Below, piece by piece: positions 26,287 to 36,300 of a DNA stretch of 64,000 nt (its first letter is position 1; every line of letters starts with the position of its first letter). The notes beneath the pieces are model-generated. The model made no database searches and had not been told where the DNA came from. It saw only the letters and a program-made list of their open reading frames with translations. The DNA lies in NCBI GenBank assembly GCA_044222225.1, contig JBGANR010000021.1, positions 1-64,000 on the forward strand, given 5' to 3'. This DNA is from JBGANR01 sp044222225 (GTDB lineage: Bacteria > Actinomycetota > Actinomycetes > Mycobacteriales > Mycobacteriaceae). The position numbers and the translations under genes are program-made.

Positions 26287-26703
26287 TCACCCCTCGCCCG
26301 GCGCCGGATGCTCGGCCAGCCACGCATCGGCGCGGCGCTTGGAGGCCCGGCTCAGCCACGCGTCTTCGATGATCTCCGCCAGTTCTCGACGGGTCACCTC
26401 GCCGAGCCGGCTCGCCTGGACGAGCACCGAGCGATGGCCGTTGAAGTGCGGTGTCGTGAAGAACGGGGAATCGGGATCTTGGACGAGGGCCTGCTTGTCG
26501 GCCTCCGACGGCACCCAGATGACGATGACGTCCGCGTAGCGTTCGCCGGTGACGGGGTCGACGGCGTCGGGCCTGGGTGTGCGGAAGAAGACGAACGACT
26601 TGCGTCCGACCTGGTAGACCGGCCCGACCGCGGGCTCGACGTACGGCATGGCCGCGGCGATCTCGTGCACGTCCTCCGGCGTCGCCGGGCGGTCGTCGTC
26701 CAT
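26287..26703 (-). CDS. MmcQ/YjbR family protein
   Basis: 138 residues matching the MmcQ/YjbR fold: ATPEDVHEIAAAMPYVEP at the start, KSFVFFRTPRP, and FFTTPHFNGHRSVLVQ in the middle. Members have a DNA-binding-like double wing fold with unclear role. No membrane segment or signal. It is convergent with the toxin-partner gene and follows the CYTH-CHAD gene on the same strand by 25 bases. Confidence 0.85.
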   Translation of the reverse strand: MDDDRPATPEDVHEIAAAMPYVEPAVGPVYQVGRKSFVFFRTPRPDAVDPVTGERYADVIVIWVPSEADKQALVQDPDSPFFTTPHFNGHRSVLVQASRLGEVTRRELAEIIEDAWLSRASKRRADAWLAEHPAPGEG

Positions 26704-26728
26704 GGGCTCACCGTAGACGCCGGTCGCG

Positions 26729-28186
26729 TCAGGCGGCGTCGATCACCGACTGCTCGGCCGCGGCCAGGACGCCCAGCGCGACGGCCTGGGCCGTGGTCGC
26801 CCGGGGGTCGGCGGCGAGTGCCGCGATGATGTCGAGCGAGAACGCGGCGTCGGTGAGATCGCCGAGCTTCGTCTGCCGGTGTTTGGCCTTGGCGACTAGC
26901 GCCTGATAGGCGTCCGCGGTCTTGCCGGACGAGGCCCGGGCCGCCCCCTCGGCGAGGTAACGCAGCCGCTTGGCGCGCTTGCGCAGCCGGTGCCGGTCGT
27001 GGACGTCTCCGCTCCGGCGGGCCGTGCGCTTGGCCTTGCGCAGCCGTCGGCGGGCGTGGGCGACGGCGTCGGCCGCGGCTTCGGCGGCGTCGGACGGCAC
27101 ATCGGGGGAGACCGCCGGAGCTTCGGCGCGTTCGTCCAGGGTGTCGAGCAGGGCGTGATAGCGCTCGCCGGAGAGATAGTCGACGGCGGCCGCGGCGGCG
27201 TCCCGGCGCAACTCGGCGATCCTGTCGAGCACGCCGTCGAGATCGGCCCCGGCGGGCATGGACTCGCGCCGACTCCGGAAGCGGTCGGTGGCGACGTCGT
27301 AGTCGCGGGCCGCGCCGAGCACCGCGGCGTAGTGCTTGAGCTCGTCCTGCGCCGCGTCGCCGGAGACGCCGTAGGCCTCCAGCGCCGAGCGCGCGCGCCG
27401 GCTCGCGACGCGCGCATCGTGCAGCGCCTCCTCGTCGCCGACGCGCAGGGTGGCGTCGAGCCGGTACAGCTCGTCGCGCTGGGCCGAGACCACCGACGCG
27501 AGCAGCGCCTCGGTCGACTCCGCGGGATGCCGCTGGAACTCCGGCGCGTCCGGCCCGAGCGCTCGTGCCAGCTTGGACGGCGACGGGCTGGGCGTCGCGC
27601 CCGCCCTGCGGAGCTCGGCGTCGGCCGCCTCGAGGAGCCCGCGATCGCCGGTGACCAGCTCGAACTCCCACTCCACCCAGCAATCGGTGCCGGCCGAGGG
27701 GAGCAGTGAACGGGTGGTCACGTCGTCGACGCAGAGCACCGCGAGCACGGCGCCGTCCGGCCCGTGCAGTTCGGTGATGCGGCGCGTGTTGCCGACGACG
27801 GCGACCGGCACCGGTTCCCGTCCGCGCAGGTATCCCTGCAGACCGTCGGTGAGCGCCGCCGGGACGCGCGCCGACGGCACGCCGCCGGTGGGCCCGGTCT
27901 CGTCGAGCGGCCCGTCGTCGTCGAACGGCACGCCGACCTCGGTGCGCGCGTCGCCGCCCGCGGCGGGGAGCTTGAGGTGCCAGCCGGCGTCGTCACCGCC
28001 GGTGCGGCGGCGCAGCGTGATCCGGTGCCGCGCGAGCGCGAGGTCGGGGGAGTCGAGGTAGACGGCGTCCAACCGCTGCGGCGGACGGACGACGACGCCG
28101 GCGACCCCCGGGAGTCCGGTGAGTATCGGTTCGCCGGCGTCAGCGGCGTCGTACTTGCGCTCGATCTCCGTCGTGACGTCGGCCAT
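26729..28186 (-). CDS. CYTH and CHAD domain protein
   Basis: 485 residues. The N-terminal CYTH domain (residues 1-200) begins with EIERKY, part of the ExExK triphosphate-binding motif. The CHAD domain (about 225-480) is helical and histidine-marked (LHDARVASRRARSAL, RHRLRKRAKRLRYLAEG). CYTH proteins act on triphosphates such as inorganic triphosphate, while CHAD binds polyphosphate, so a role in polyphosphate handling is likely. ATG 28186 is chosen because longer readings are not protein-like. The start overlaps the end of pip by 47 bases. Confidence 0.92.
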   Translation of the reverse strand: MADVTTEIERKYDAADAGEPILTGLPGVAGVVVRPPQRLDAVYLDSPDLALARHRITLRRRTGGDDAGWHLKLPAAGGDARTEVGVPFDDDGPLDETGPTGGVPSARVPAALTDGLQGYLRGREPVPVAVVGNTRRITELHGPDGAVLAVLCVDDVTTRSLLPSAGTDCWVEWEFELVTGDRGLLEAADAELRRAGATPSPSPSKLARALGPDAPEFQRHPAESTEALLASVVSAQRDELYRLDATLRVGDEEALHDARVASRRARSALEAYGVSGDAAQDELKHYAAVLGAARDYDVATDRFRSRRESMPAGADLDGVLDRIAELRRDAAAAAVDYLSGERYHALLDTLDERAEAPAVSPDVPSDAAEAAADAVAHARRRLRKAKRTARRSGDVHDRHRLRKRAKRLRYLAEGAARASSGKTADAYQALVAKAKHRQTKLGDLTDAAFSLDIIAALAADPRATTAQAVALGVLAAAEQSVIDAA

Positions 28187-29243
28187 GTGCGGCGGTGCCC
28201 CTCTCGGTGGGTGTGATGCGATGCGGCCGCTCGGTCGCGAACCGGTCCGTGGCTTCGACGAGGCGATCGACGATGCCCGGTTCGTCGGCGGCGTGACCGG
28301 CGTCGGGAACGATGCGCAGCGTCGCCGTCGGCCAGACGCGGTGCAGATCCCAGGCGTTGCGCACCGGGCAGACGACATCGTAGCGACCGTGCACGATGAC
28401 GCCCGGGACGTCCCGCAGCCGGGCGGCGCCCGTCAGCAGCTCGTTCTCGGCGAGGAAGCCGCCGTTGACGAAGTAGTGGTTCTCGATGCCGGCGAACGCC
28501 AGCGCGAACCGTGCCGATTCGGGGGGCGCGTCGACGGGACGCAGGTGCGAGGTGCGCTGCTCCCACGTCGTCCAGGCCAGGGCCGCGCGCTCGGCGGCCC
28601 GCCGATCCGGCCCCGTCAGCACCCGGTGGTAGGCCGCGATGAGGTCACCGGAGATGGAGCTTGCGGAATCGACCCGATCGCCGGAGATGGAGCTTGCGGA
28701 ATCGACCGAATAGCCCGCCCGTTCCTCGTCCGGCAGCCCGGCCAGAAAGCCCTCCCACTCGTCGGGGAAGACTTTGGCGGTGCCGCCGTTGTAGAACCAG
28801 TCGAGCTCGAACCGGCGCAGCAGGAAGATGCCGCGCAGCACGAGCTCGCTGACGCGGTCGGTGTGCCGCTGCGCGTAGGCCAGCGCGAGCGTCGAGCCCC
28901 ACGAGCCGCCGAACACGAGCCACTGCTCGACGCCCAGGTGCACACGCAGCCGCTCGATGTCGTCGACGAGCGCGTCGGTGTGGTTGACGGCGAGATCGGC
29001 GCCGTCGGCGATGTGCGGCACCGACCGCCCGCAGCCGCGCTGGTCGAAGAGCACGATCCGGTAGCGCTCCGGGTCGAAGTAGCGGCGCTGCGCCGGGGTG
29101 GACCCGCCGCCGGGCCCGCCGTGCACCACGACGGCCGGCTTGCCGGCGGGATTCCCACTGGTCTCCCAGTAGATCCGCTGGCCGTCCCCCACGTCGAGGT
29201 GCCCGCTCTCGTCCGGCTCGATCTCGGGGTACAGGCTCCGCAT
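28140..29243 (-). CDS. pip: Prolyl aminopeptidase
   Basis: 367 residues, an alpha/beta hydrolase that removes N-terminal proline. Oxyanion loop HGGPGGGS, then LFDQRGCGRS, nucleophile in VFGGSWGSTLALAYA, late Asp in HGRYDVVCP and His in PDAGHAADEPG. Between about residues 178 and 198 it carries a duplicated 11-residue segment (VDSASSISGDR then VDSASSISGDL) encoded by a 33-base-period repeat, which lengthens the cap region. The C-terminal 40 residues beyond the usual end run into the CYTH-CHAD start, an unusual overlap; the true stop could lie earlier if a frameshift exists. Confidence 0.88.
   Translation of the reverse strand: MRSLYPEIEPDESGHLDVGDGQRIYWETSGNPAGKPAVVVHGGPGGGSTPAQRRYFDPERYRIVLFDQRGCGRSVPHIADGADLAVNHTDALVDDIERLRVHLGVEQWLVFGGSWGSTLALAYAQRHTDRVSELVLRGIFLLRRFELDWFYNGGTAKVFPDEWEGFLAGLPDEERAGYSVDSASSISGDRVDSASSISGDLIAAYHRVLTGPDRRAAERAALAWTTWEQRTSHLRPVDAPPESARFALAFAGIENHYFVNGGFLAENELLTGAARLRDVPGVIVHGRYDVVCPVRNAWDLHRVWPTATLRIVPDAGHAADEPGIVDRLVEATDRFATERPHRITPTERGTAAHGRRHDGDRAQVRRR
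28648..28707. repeat. Tandem repeat inside pip, 27-bp units at a 33-bp period
   Basis: Two identical 27-base units starting CCGGAGATGGAGCTTGCGGA lie at 28648-28674 and 28681-28707. The duplication keeps the pip frame, adding 11 residues. The unit is reminiscent of the GAGCTTGTCGAAACC dispersed repeats of some actinobacteria, a resemblance judged by eye only. Confidence 0.8.
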
Positions 29244-29344
29244 GCGCCCCAACCTAACCGTCCGGCGCGGCGCGCACAGCGATCGGCTGGATGATCGATT
29301 CCCGGACGGGGCATGTAGGCGCGTCGGCTCCGACCATCCGGCGA

Positions 29345-30220
29345 CTAGAAGCTGTGCTCCGGCGCCGGGAACGTCCCGGAGCTCACCTCGGCCGCGTACC
29401 GCGTCGCCGCCCGATGCAGCTCCGCGCCCACGTCGCCGAAGCGCTTGACGAAGCGGGCCGTCTTGCCGCCCGGGTAGCCGGCCATGTCCTGCCAGACGAG
29501 CACCTGCGCGTCGCAGCCCGCGCCCGCGCCGATGCCGACGGTGGCGATCGTCAGCTTGCCGGTGATCTGCGTCGCGAGCTCGGCGGGAACCATCTCCATG
29601 ACGACGGCGAACGCGCCCGCGTCCTGCACGGCGAGGGCGTCGGCGAGGAGCTGTTCGGCGGCGTCGTCGCCGCGGCCCTGGACGCGATAGCCGCCGAGGC
29701 CGTTGACGCTCTGCGGGGTGAAGCCGATGTGCGCGCAGACGGGGATGCCCGCGGCGGTGAGTGCGGCGATCTGCGCGGCGACGCGCTCGCCGCCCTCGAG
29801 CTTGACGGCGTGGGCGCCGGTCTCCTTGAAGACGCGGATGGCGGCGGCGAGCGCCGCGTCCGGCCCGGATTCGTAGGAGCCGAACGGCAGGTCGACGATC
29901 ACGAGCGCGTGCGGCGCGCCGCGGACGACGCCGCGGGCGAGCGGGATGATCTCGTCGAGGGTGACCGGGACCGTCGTGTCGTAGCCGTAGACGACGTTGG
30001 CGGCGGAGTCGCCGACCAGCAGGACGGGGATCTCGGCGGCGTCGAGGATGCGGGCGGTGGAGAAGTCGTAGGCGGTGAGCATGGCCCACCGGTGGCCTTC
30101 GTTCTTCCACTTCGCGATGTGGTGGACGCGCGTGGCGCTGCGCGCCGCCGGGCGGGCGGTCGCGACGGCAGGCGAGGAGGAACCGTAGACAGCGATGTCT
30201 GACATGACTGTGTCGCTCAT
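29345..30220 (-). CDS. panB: 3-methyl-2-oxobutanoate hydroxymethyltransferase
   Basis: 291 residues; first committed step of pantothenate synthesis (ketopantoate from ketoisovalerate and methylene-THF). The metal-binding motif is in LLVGDSAANVVYGYDTT, with DLPFGSYESGP, VKLEGGE and CAHIGFTPQSVN. GIGAGAGCDAQVLVWQDM near the end is a family signature. The first 25 residues are a non-conserved extension; an ATG six codons in also exists. It is divergent from caeA with about 130 bases between. Confidence 0.95.
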   Translation of the reverse strand: MSDTVMSDIAVYGSSSPAVATARPAARSATRVHHIAKWKNEGHRWAMLTAYDFSTARILDAAEIPVLLVGDSAANVVYGYDTTVPVTLDEIIPLARGVVRGAPHALVIVDLPFGSYESGPDAALAAAIRVFKETGAHAVKLEGGERVAAQIAALTAAGIPVCAHIGFTPQSVNGLGGYRVQGRGDDAAEQLLADALAVQDAGAFAVVMEMVPAELATQITGKLTIATVGIGAGAGCDAQVLVWQDMAGYPGGKTARFVKRFGDVGAELHRAATRYAAEVSSGTFPAPEHSF

Positions 30221-30348
30221 TTCGTGCCTCGAGTCCCGCCTGGCGGGTACCCGGGTGGATGTTCGGACGCCTACGAGTCTGGCACCGTCGCCGGGCGTCG
30301 GCGCGTGCGGAATCGTCCGGGTTCCGTGAGTTCGCTCACAGCCGTGCC

Positions 30349-31941
30349 ATGATCGGCGATGTGACGTCGACGAAACGCCGGACGTGTCGCGGGAGAGCCG
30401 CGGCGGGCGCCGCGATGGCCCTGGTGCTCGCGCTCACGGCGTGCGGCTCCGGGGAGCGGGGTGCCGGACCGTCGCCGACGGAACCGAGCGCGACGAGCGT
30501 CCCGGCGGCGTCGGCCGATGCCTTCTACCAGCAGAAGATCGCGTGGGGGAGTTGCGGCGGCTTCGGCGTCGAGGTGCCGGAGGAGTTGGCCGGACGCGTC
30601 GACTGCGGCCGGATCGCCGTGCCCATCGACTACGACGCGCCGGGCGGACGGCAGGCGTCGCTCGCGGTGCTCCGGTTGAAGGCTGCGGGGGAGCGGATCG
30701 GGTCGATTCTGACCAATCCCGGTGGGCCGGGCGGCTCGGGCGTCGAGTTCGCGGCGGGGCAGCTGCGGTCGTGGTCGGCGCTGGAGCTGGCCGAGCGCTT
30801 CGACATGATCGGCTTCGACCCGCGGGGGATCGGCCGGTCGACCCCGGCCTTCGTCTGCCTGTCCGGCCCGGAACAGGACGCGCTGCGGGCCGCGCCGTTC
30901 AAGCCGGGCACACCGCAGGGCGTCGCCGACCAGGAGAAGGACGCCCGCGACTTCGCCGAGACGTGCCGCGCGAAGCTGGGCGACGACGTCCTCGCGCACG
31001 CCGGGACCGTCGACGTCGTCCGCGACATGGATGTGCTGCGGGCCGTCCTCGGCGACGAGAAGCTCAACTACATCGGGTACTCGTACGGCACGCACATCGG
31101 CTCGGTCTACGCCGAGAAGTTCCCCGAGAAGGTTCGGGCGATGGTGCTCGACGGCGCCGTCGACCCGGACGAGGACCGCGTCGACAAGATCGTCCGGCAG
31201 GGCGCCGGCTTCCAGCAGGCGTTCACCCGGTTCGCGCAGAACTGCGCGACGCGTCCCGACTGTCCCGTCGGCACCGATCCGAAGAAGGCGAACGATCGTT
31301 ATCGCGCGCTGCTCGCGCCGCTGCAGAAGCGGGCGGCGCCGACGTCCGACGGCCGTCCGCTCTCCTTCGTCGACGCCCAGACGGGCACGTTGCAGGCGCT
31401 CTACCAGCAGAGTTACTGGCGGTACCTGCGCGAGGGCCTGACCCAGCTCGCCGGCGGCGACGGCGGCCGGCTGCTCGCACTGGCGGACCTCTACCTGGGC
31501 CGCAACGTCGACGGCAGCTACACCGGTGAGCAGGACGCGTTCACCGTCGTCCGCTGCGTCGACGGGGTGCAGGACAAGGACCGGGCGAATGCGAACCGGC
31601 TCGACGTCGAATATCGCAAGGCGGCGCCGTTCCTCGACGACGGCACGGGCACCGGCATCGGACCGCTCACCTCCTGCGCGTTCTGGCCGGTGCCGAACAC
31701 CGACCGCCCGCACCGCGTCTCGGCCCCCGGGGTGCCGCGGACCGTCGTCGTCTCGACGACCGAGGACCCGGCGACGCCCTATCAGGCCGGCGTCTCGCTG
31801 GCGCGGCAACTCGGCGCCTCCCTCATCACCGTCACGGGCGTCCAGCACACCTCCTCGCTGCGCGGCTCCCGCTGCGTCGACGAGCCCATCACCCGCTACT
31901 TCATCGACGGCACCACCCCGGACGAATCGCTCCGCTGCTGA
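30349..31941 (+). CDS. caeA: CaeA-like lipoprotein alpha/beta hydrolase
   Basis: About 530 residues. A signal sequence with lipobox (ALVLALTACGSG) predicts a surface lipoprotein. Serine hydrolase motifs: LTNPGGPGGSG oxyanion region, nucleophile in NYIGYSYGTHIGS, Asp in VVSTTEDPATPY, His in VTGVQHTSSLRGS. It matches the mycobacterial tripeptidyl-peptidase-like group (Rv2224c, CaeA/Hip1), an envelope protease or esterase. ATG 30349 is used; GTG 30361 is equally good. Mycobacteria have two tandem copies (Rv2223c, Rv2224c) here; this genome has one. glnA2 follows by 38 bases. Confidence 0.85.
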   Translation: MIGDVTSTKRRTCRGRAAAGAAMALVLALTACGSGERGAGPSPTEPSATSVPAASADAFYQQKIAWGSCGGFGVEVPEELAGRVDCGRIAVPIDYDAPGGRQASLAVLRLKAAGERIGSILTNPGGPGGSGVEFAAGQLRSWSALELAERFDMIGFDPRGIGRSTPAFVCLSGPEQDALRAAPFKPGTPQGVADQEKDARDFAETCRAKLGDDVLAHAGTVDVVRDMDVLRAVLGDEKLNYIGYSYGTHIGSVYAEKFPEKVRAMVLDGAVDPDEDRVDKIVRQGAGFQQAFTRFAQNCATRPDCPVGTDPKKANDRYRALLAPLQKRAAPTSDGRPLSFVDAQTGTLQALYQQSYWRYLREGLTQLAGGDGGRLLALADLYLGRNVDGSYTGEQDAFTVVRCVDGVQDKDRANANRLDVEYRKAAPFLDDGTGTGIGPLTSCAFWPVPNTDRPHRVSAPGVPRTVVVSTTEDPATPYQAGVSLARQLGASLITVTGVQHTSSLRGSRCVDEPITRYFIDGTTPDESLRC

Positions 31942-31979
31942 CGGCCCGGAGGGGAAGGCGAACCGCTACTCTCCAACGC

Positions 31980-33317
31980 ATGGACCGGCAGATGGAATTC
32001 GTGCTTCGCACCCTCGAGGAGCGAGACATCCGCTTCGTCAGGCTGTGGTTCACCGACGTCCTGGGCTATCTCAAGTCGGTCGCGATCGCGCCGGCCGAGT
32101 TGGAGGGTGCCTTCGAGGAGGGCATCGGCTTCGACGGGTCCGCGATCGAGGGCTTCTCCCGCGTGTACGAGGCCGACATGGTGGCCAAGCCGGATCCGTC
32201 GACGTTCCAGGTGCTGCCGTGGATGACGTCGAGCGGGCACCATCATTCGGCCCGCATGTTCTGCGACATCGTCATGCCCGACGGCTCGCCGTCGTGGGCC
32301 GATTCGCGGCACACCCTGCGTCGGCAGCTCAACCGCGCGGCCGACCAGGGCTTCTCGGCGTACGTGCATCCCGAGATCGAGTTCTTCCTGCTCAAGCCCG
32401 AGCTGATCGGCGGCAGGCCGGTGCCGGCCGACAACGGCGGCTACTTCGACCAGGCCGTCCACGAGGACGCGCCGAACTTCCGCCGGCACGCCATCGACGC
32501 GCTCGAGTCGATGGGGATCTCCGTCGAGTTCAGCCATCACGAGACGGCGCCGGGCCAGCAGGAGATCGATCTGCGCTACGCCGACGCGCTGTCGATGGCC
32601 GACAACGTCATGACCTTCCGCTACGTGGTCAAGGAGGTCGCCCTCGCGGAGGGGGTGCGGGCGTCGTTCATGCCCAAGCCGTTCAGCGATCACGCGGGCT
32701 CGGGCATGCACACCCACATGAGTCTGTTCGAGGGCGACACCAACGCCTTCCACAATCCCGACGATCCGGTGCAGCTGTCGGAGACGGGGCGCCGGTTCAC
32801 CGCCGGCATCCTCGCCCACGCCCACGAGCTGTCGGCGATCACGAATCAGTGGGTCAACAGCTACAAGCGCCTCATCCATGGCGGCGAGGCGCCAACGGCC
32901 GCGACCTGGGGCGCGGCGAACCGCTCGGCGCTGGTCCGGCTGCCGCTCTACACGCCGAACAAGGCGTCGAGCCGGCGCGTCGAGATCCGCTCGCCCGATT
33001 CGGCCTGCAACCCGTATCTGACGTTCGCGGTGCTCATCGCGGCCGGGCTCAAGGGCATCGCCGAGGGCTACGAGCTGCCCGAGGAGGCCGAGGACAACGT
33101 CTGGAACATGACGCGCGCCGAGCGCCAGGCGATGGGCTACGAGGAGTTGCCGGGCTCGCTGGCCGAGGCGCTCAAGGCCATGGAGCGCTCCGATCTCGTC
33201 GCGGAGACGCTCGGCGAGCACGTCTTCGACTACTTCCTGCGCAACAAGTGGGACGAGTGGACGGCGTATCGCAGCACGGTCACGCCGTACGAGCTGAACC
33301 GCTACCTCGAGCTCTGA
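31980..33317 (+). CDS. glnA2: Glutamine synthetase type I, GlnA2
   Basis: 445 residues. Glutamine synthetase motifs: GFDGSAIEGF, HPEIEFFLL (metal ligands), FMPKPFSDHAGSGMHTHMS, NSYKRLIHGGEAP and RVEIRSPDSACNPYL. The tyrosine loop (DLYELP) of the adenylylated type is absent, so this is the shorter GlnA2 isozyme. It probably makes ATP-dependent glutamine or glutamylpolyamine derivatives; in Streptomyces related GlnA proteins act on polyamines. It precedes glnE by 52 bases. Confidence 0.94.
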   Translation: MDRQMEFVLRTLEERDIRFVRLWFTDVLGYLKSVAIAPAELEGAFEEGIGFDGSAIEGFSRVYEADMVAKPDPSTFQVLPWMTSSGHHHSARMFCDIVMPDGSPSWADSRHTLRRQLNRAADQGFSAYVHPEIEFFLLKPELIGGRPVPADNGGYFDQAVHEDAPNFRRHAIDALESMGISVEFSHHETAPGQQEIDLRYADALSMADNVMTFRYVVKEVALAEGVRASFMPKPFSDHAGSGMHTHMSLFEGDTNAFHNPDDPVQLSETGRRFTAGILAHAHELSAITNQWVNSYKRLIHGGEAPTAATWGAANRSALVRLPLYTPNKASSRRVEIRSPDSACNPYLTFAVLIAAGLKGIAEGYELPEEAEDNVWNMTRAERQAMGYEELPGSLAEALKAMERSDLVAETLGEHVFDYFLRNKWDEWTAYRSTVTPYELNRYLEL

Positions 33318-33369
33318 TCGTGATCGGAGTCCTCGTCACCCGGCCGGCCTCGAGAATGCGGGGCGCGTC

Positions 33370-36300
33370 GTGATCCCGCCGCCGAACCGATCGACGATCC
33401 CCCGGCCGGGACGGCTGGGGCTGGTCGACGCCGGCGCCGCGGCGGCGCTCGAGTCGCTCGGCTGGAACGACGAGGCGGCCGTTCCGGTGCTGTGGTCGCT
33501 CTCGCGCAGCCCCGATCCGGATATCGCGCTCAAGGCGCTGGTGCGGCTCTCGGAGGTGCTCGGGCCCGACTGGGCGCAGGTCGACGCGGCGATCCGCGGC
33601 GACTCGCGGCTGCGCGGCCGGTTGTTCGGCGTGCTCGGCTCGTCGACGGCGTTCGCCGATCACCTCGTCGGCTCGCCGGCGAGCTGGCGGCTGCTGACGG
33701 CGCCCGGCCCCGGACCCGACCGCGACGAGATCCTGCGGCGGATGCTCGCGTCCGTGGCCGCCGAACCCGAGCCCGGCCACGACGGCGAGCTCGTCTTCCG
33801 GGCGCAGGTCACGGGGCCGAAGGCGATCATCGCGATGCGTCTGGCCTACCGGGATCTGCTGCTGGAACTGGCTGCGCGGGACATCGCCGCCGTGGTGGAG
33901 AACGAACCGGTGGTGCGGTTCGTCGAGGTCGGCCGCTACCTCGCCGACCTCGCCGACGCCGCGCTCACCGCGGCTCTCGCCGTCGCGATCGCGCAGGTGT
34001 GCACGCTCGGCCCGCTGCAGGCGCGGCTCGGCGTCGTCGCGATGGGCAAGTGCGGTGCGCGCGAGCTCAACTACGTCTCGGACGTCGACGTCATCTTCGT
34101 CTCCGATCCGGCCGACGGGCTGGTCAGCCGCGTCGCGGGGGAGATGATGCGGATCGGGTCGCAGACCTTCTTCGAGGTCGACGCCGGGCTGCGGCCGGAG
34201 GGCCGCAACGGTGCGCTGGTGCGGACGCTCGATTCGCACCACACCTATTACAAGCGCTGGGCCAAGACGTGGGAGTTCCAGGCGCTGCTCAAGGCGCGGC
34301 CGTGTACCGGCGACGTCTCGCTGGCGCGGGAGTACGTCGCGCGGCTGAGCCCGATGGTGTGGACGGCGTGTGAGCGCGACTCGTTCGTCGAGGACGTCCA
34401 GGCGATGCGCAGGCGGGTCGAGGAGCTGCTGCCGGAGACGGTGCGCGAGCGCGAGCTCAAACTGGGCAAGGGCGGGCTGCGAGACGTCGAGTTCGCCGTG
34501 CAGTTGTTGCAGCTGGTGCACGGCCGGACCGACGAGACGCTGCGCGTGCTCTCGACGGTCGACGCGCTCGGTGCGCTCACGGCCGGCGGCTACATCGGCC
34601 GTGACGACGGCGCGAACTTCGCGGCGTCGTACGAGTTCCTGCGGCTGCTCGAGCACCGGCTGCAGCTGCAGCGGCTCAAGCGCACGCACACCCTGCCGCC
34701 GTCGGAGGACGAGGAGGCGATGCGCTGGCTGGCGCGAGCGGCCCACGTGCGTCCGGACGGGGAGCGGGACGCGGCCGGGATGCTGCGGCAGGAGATCAAG
34801 CGGCAGTCCGCCCGGGTGCGCCGGCTGCACGCGAAGCTGTTCTACCGGCCGCTGCTCGCCTCCATCACCAGGCTCGACCCCGAGGTCATCACGATGTCGG
34901 CCGACGGCGCCGAGCGGCAGATGGCGGCGCTCGGCTACGCCCGCGGCAAGACCGCGATCGGTCATCTCAAGGCGATCGCGTCCGAGGGCGGCCGCAAGGG
35001 CCAGATCCAGACGCTGCTGCTGCCGACGCTGCTGGAATGGCTCGGCGAGACGCCCGATCCCGATGCCGGGCTGCTGCACTACCGGCGCGTCTCGGAGGCA
35101 TGCCTCAATCAATCCTGGTTCCTGCGGCTGCTGCGGGACGAGGGCGTCGTCGGGCAGCGGCTCATGCAGGTGCTCGGCTCGTCGGCGTACATCCCGGAGC
35201 TGCTCATCCGCTCGCCCGAGGTGATCAAGCTCTATGCCGACGGCTCGCGTGACTGCCTGCTCGTCGAGGTCGACTCCGCGGACGTCGCCAAGGGGCTGAT
35301 CGCGTCCGCGGCGCGGCACGAGCAACCGGATCGGGGCATCGGCGTCGCGCGCAGCCTGCGGCGGGCCGAGCTGGCGCGCATCGCCTCGGCGGATCTGCTC
35401 GGGCTGCTCGACGTGCCGCAGGTCTGCGCGGCGCTCTCCAGCGTGTGGGCCGCGGTGCTCGACGGGGCGCTGCGGGTGACGATCGCCGACGAGGAGCGCA
35501 AGACCGGAAAGTCGGCGCCGGCCCGGATCGCCGTCATCGGCATGGGACGGCTCGGCGGCGGTGAACTCGGCTACGGTTCCGACGCCGACGTCATGGTGGT
35601 CTGCGAGCCGAACACCGGCGTCGCCGATTCCGACGCCGTCCGCTGGGCGACGCGGATCGCCGACAACGTGCGCGGCCTGCTCGGCAAGCCGAGTTCGGAC
35701 CCGCCGCTCGAGGTCGACCTCGGGCTGCGGCCGGAGGGACGCAACGGGCCGATGGTGCGGACGCTCGCGTCGTACGAGGCGTACTACGCACAATGGGCGC
35801 AGCCGTGGGAGGTGCAGGCGTTGCTGCGGGCGCACAACGTGTGCGGCGATCCCGAACTCGGCCTGCGTTTCCTGCACATGATCGACAAGACGCGGTATCC
35901 CGAGGGCGGCATCAGTGCCGACGCCGTGCGCGAGATCCGGCGGATCAAGGCCCGCGTCGACGCCGAGCGGCTGCCCCGCGGCGCCGATCCGGCGACGCAC
36001 ACCAAGCTCGGCCGGGGCGGGCTCGCCGATGTCGAGTGGACGGTGCAGTTGTTGCAGCTCCGGTACGCGCACCGGTACCCGGGCCTGCACAACACGTCGA
36101 CGCTGCAGACGCTCGCCGTCGCCGAGGAGGCGGGCCTGCTCGACGCCGAACAGGCCGCGTCGCTGCGCGAGGCGTGGCTGACCGCGACGCGCGCCCGCAA
36201 CGCGCTCGTCCTCGTCCGCGGCAAGCCGACCGATCAGTTGCCGGGGCCGGGCAAGATCCTGCGCCAGGTGGCGTACGTCGCCGGGTGGCGGGACGAGCCG

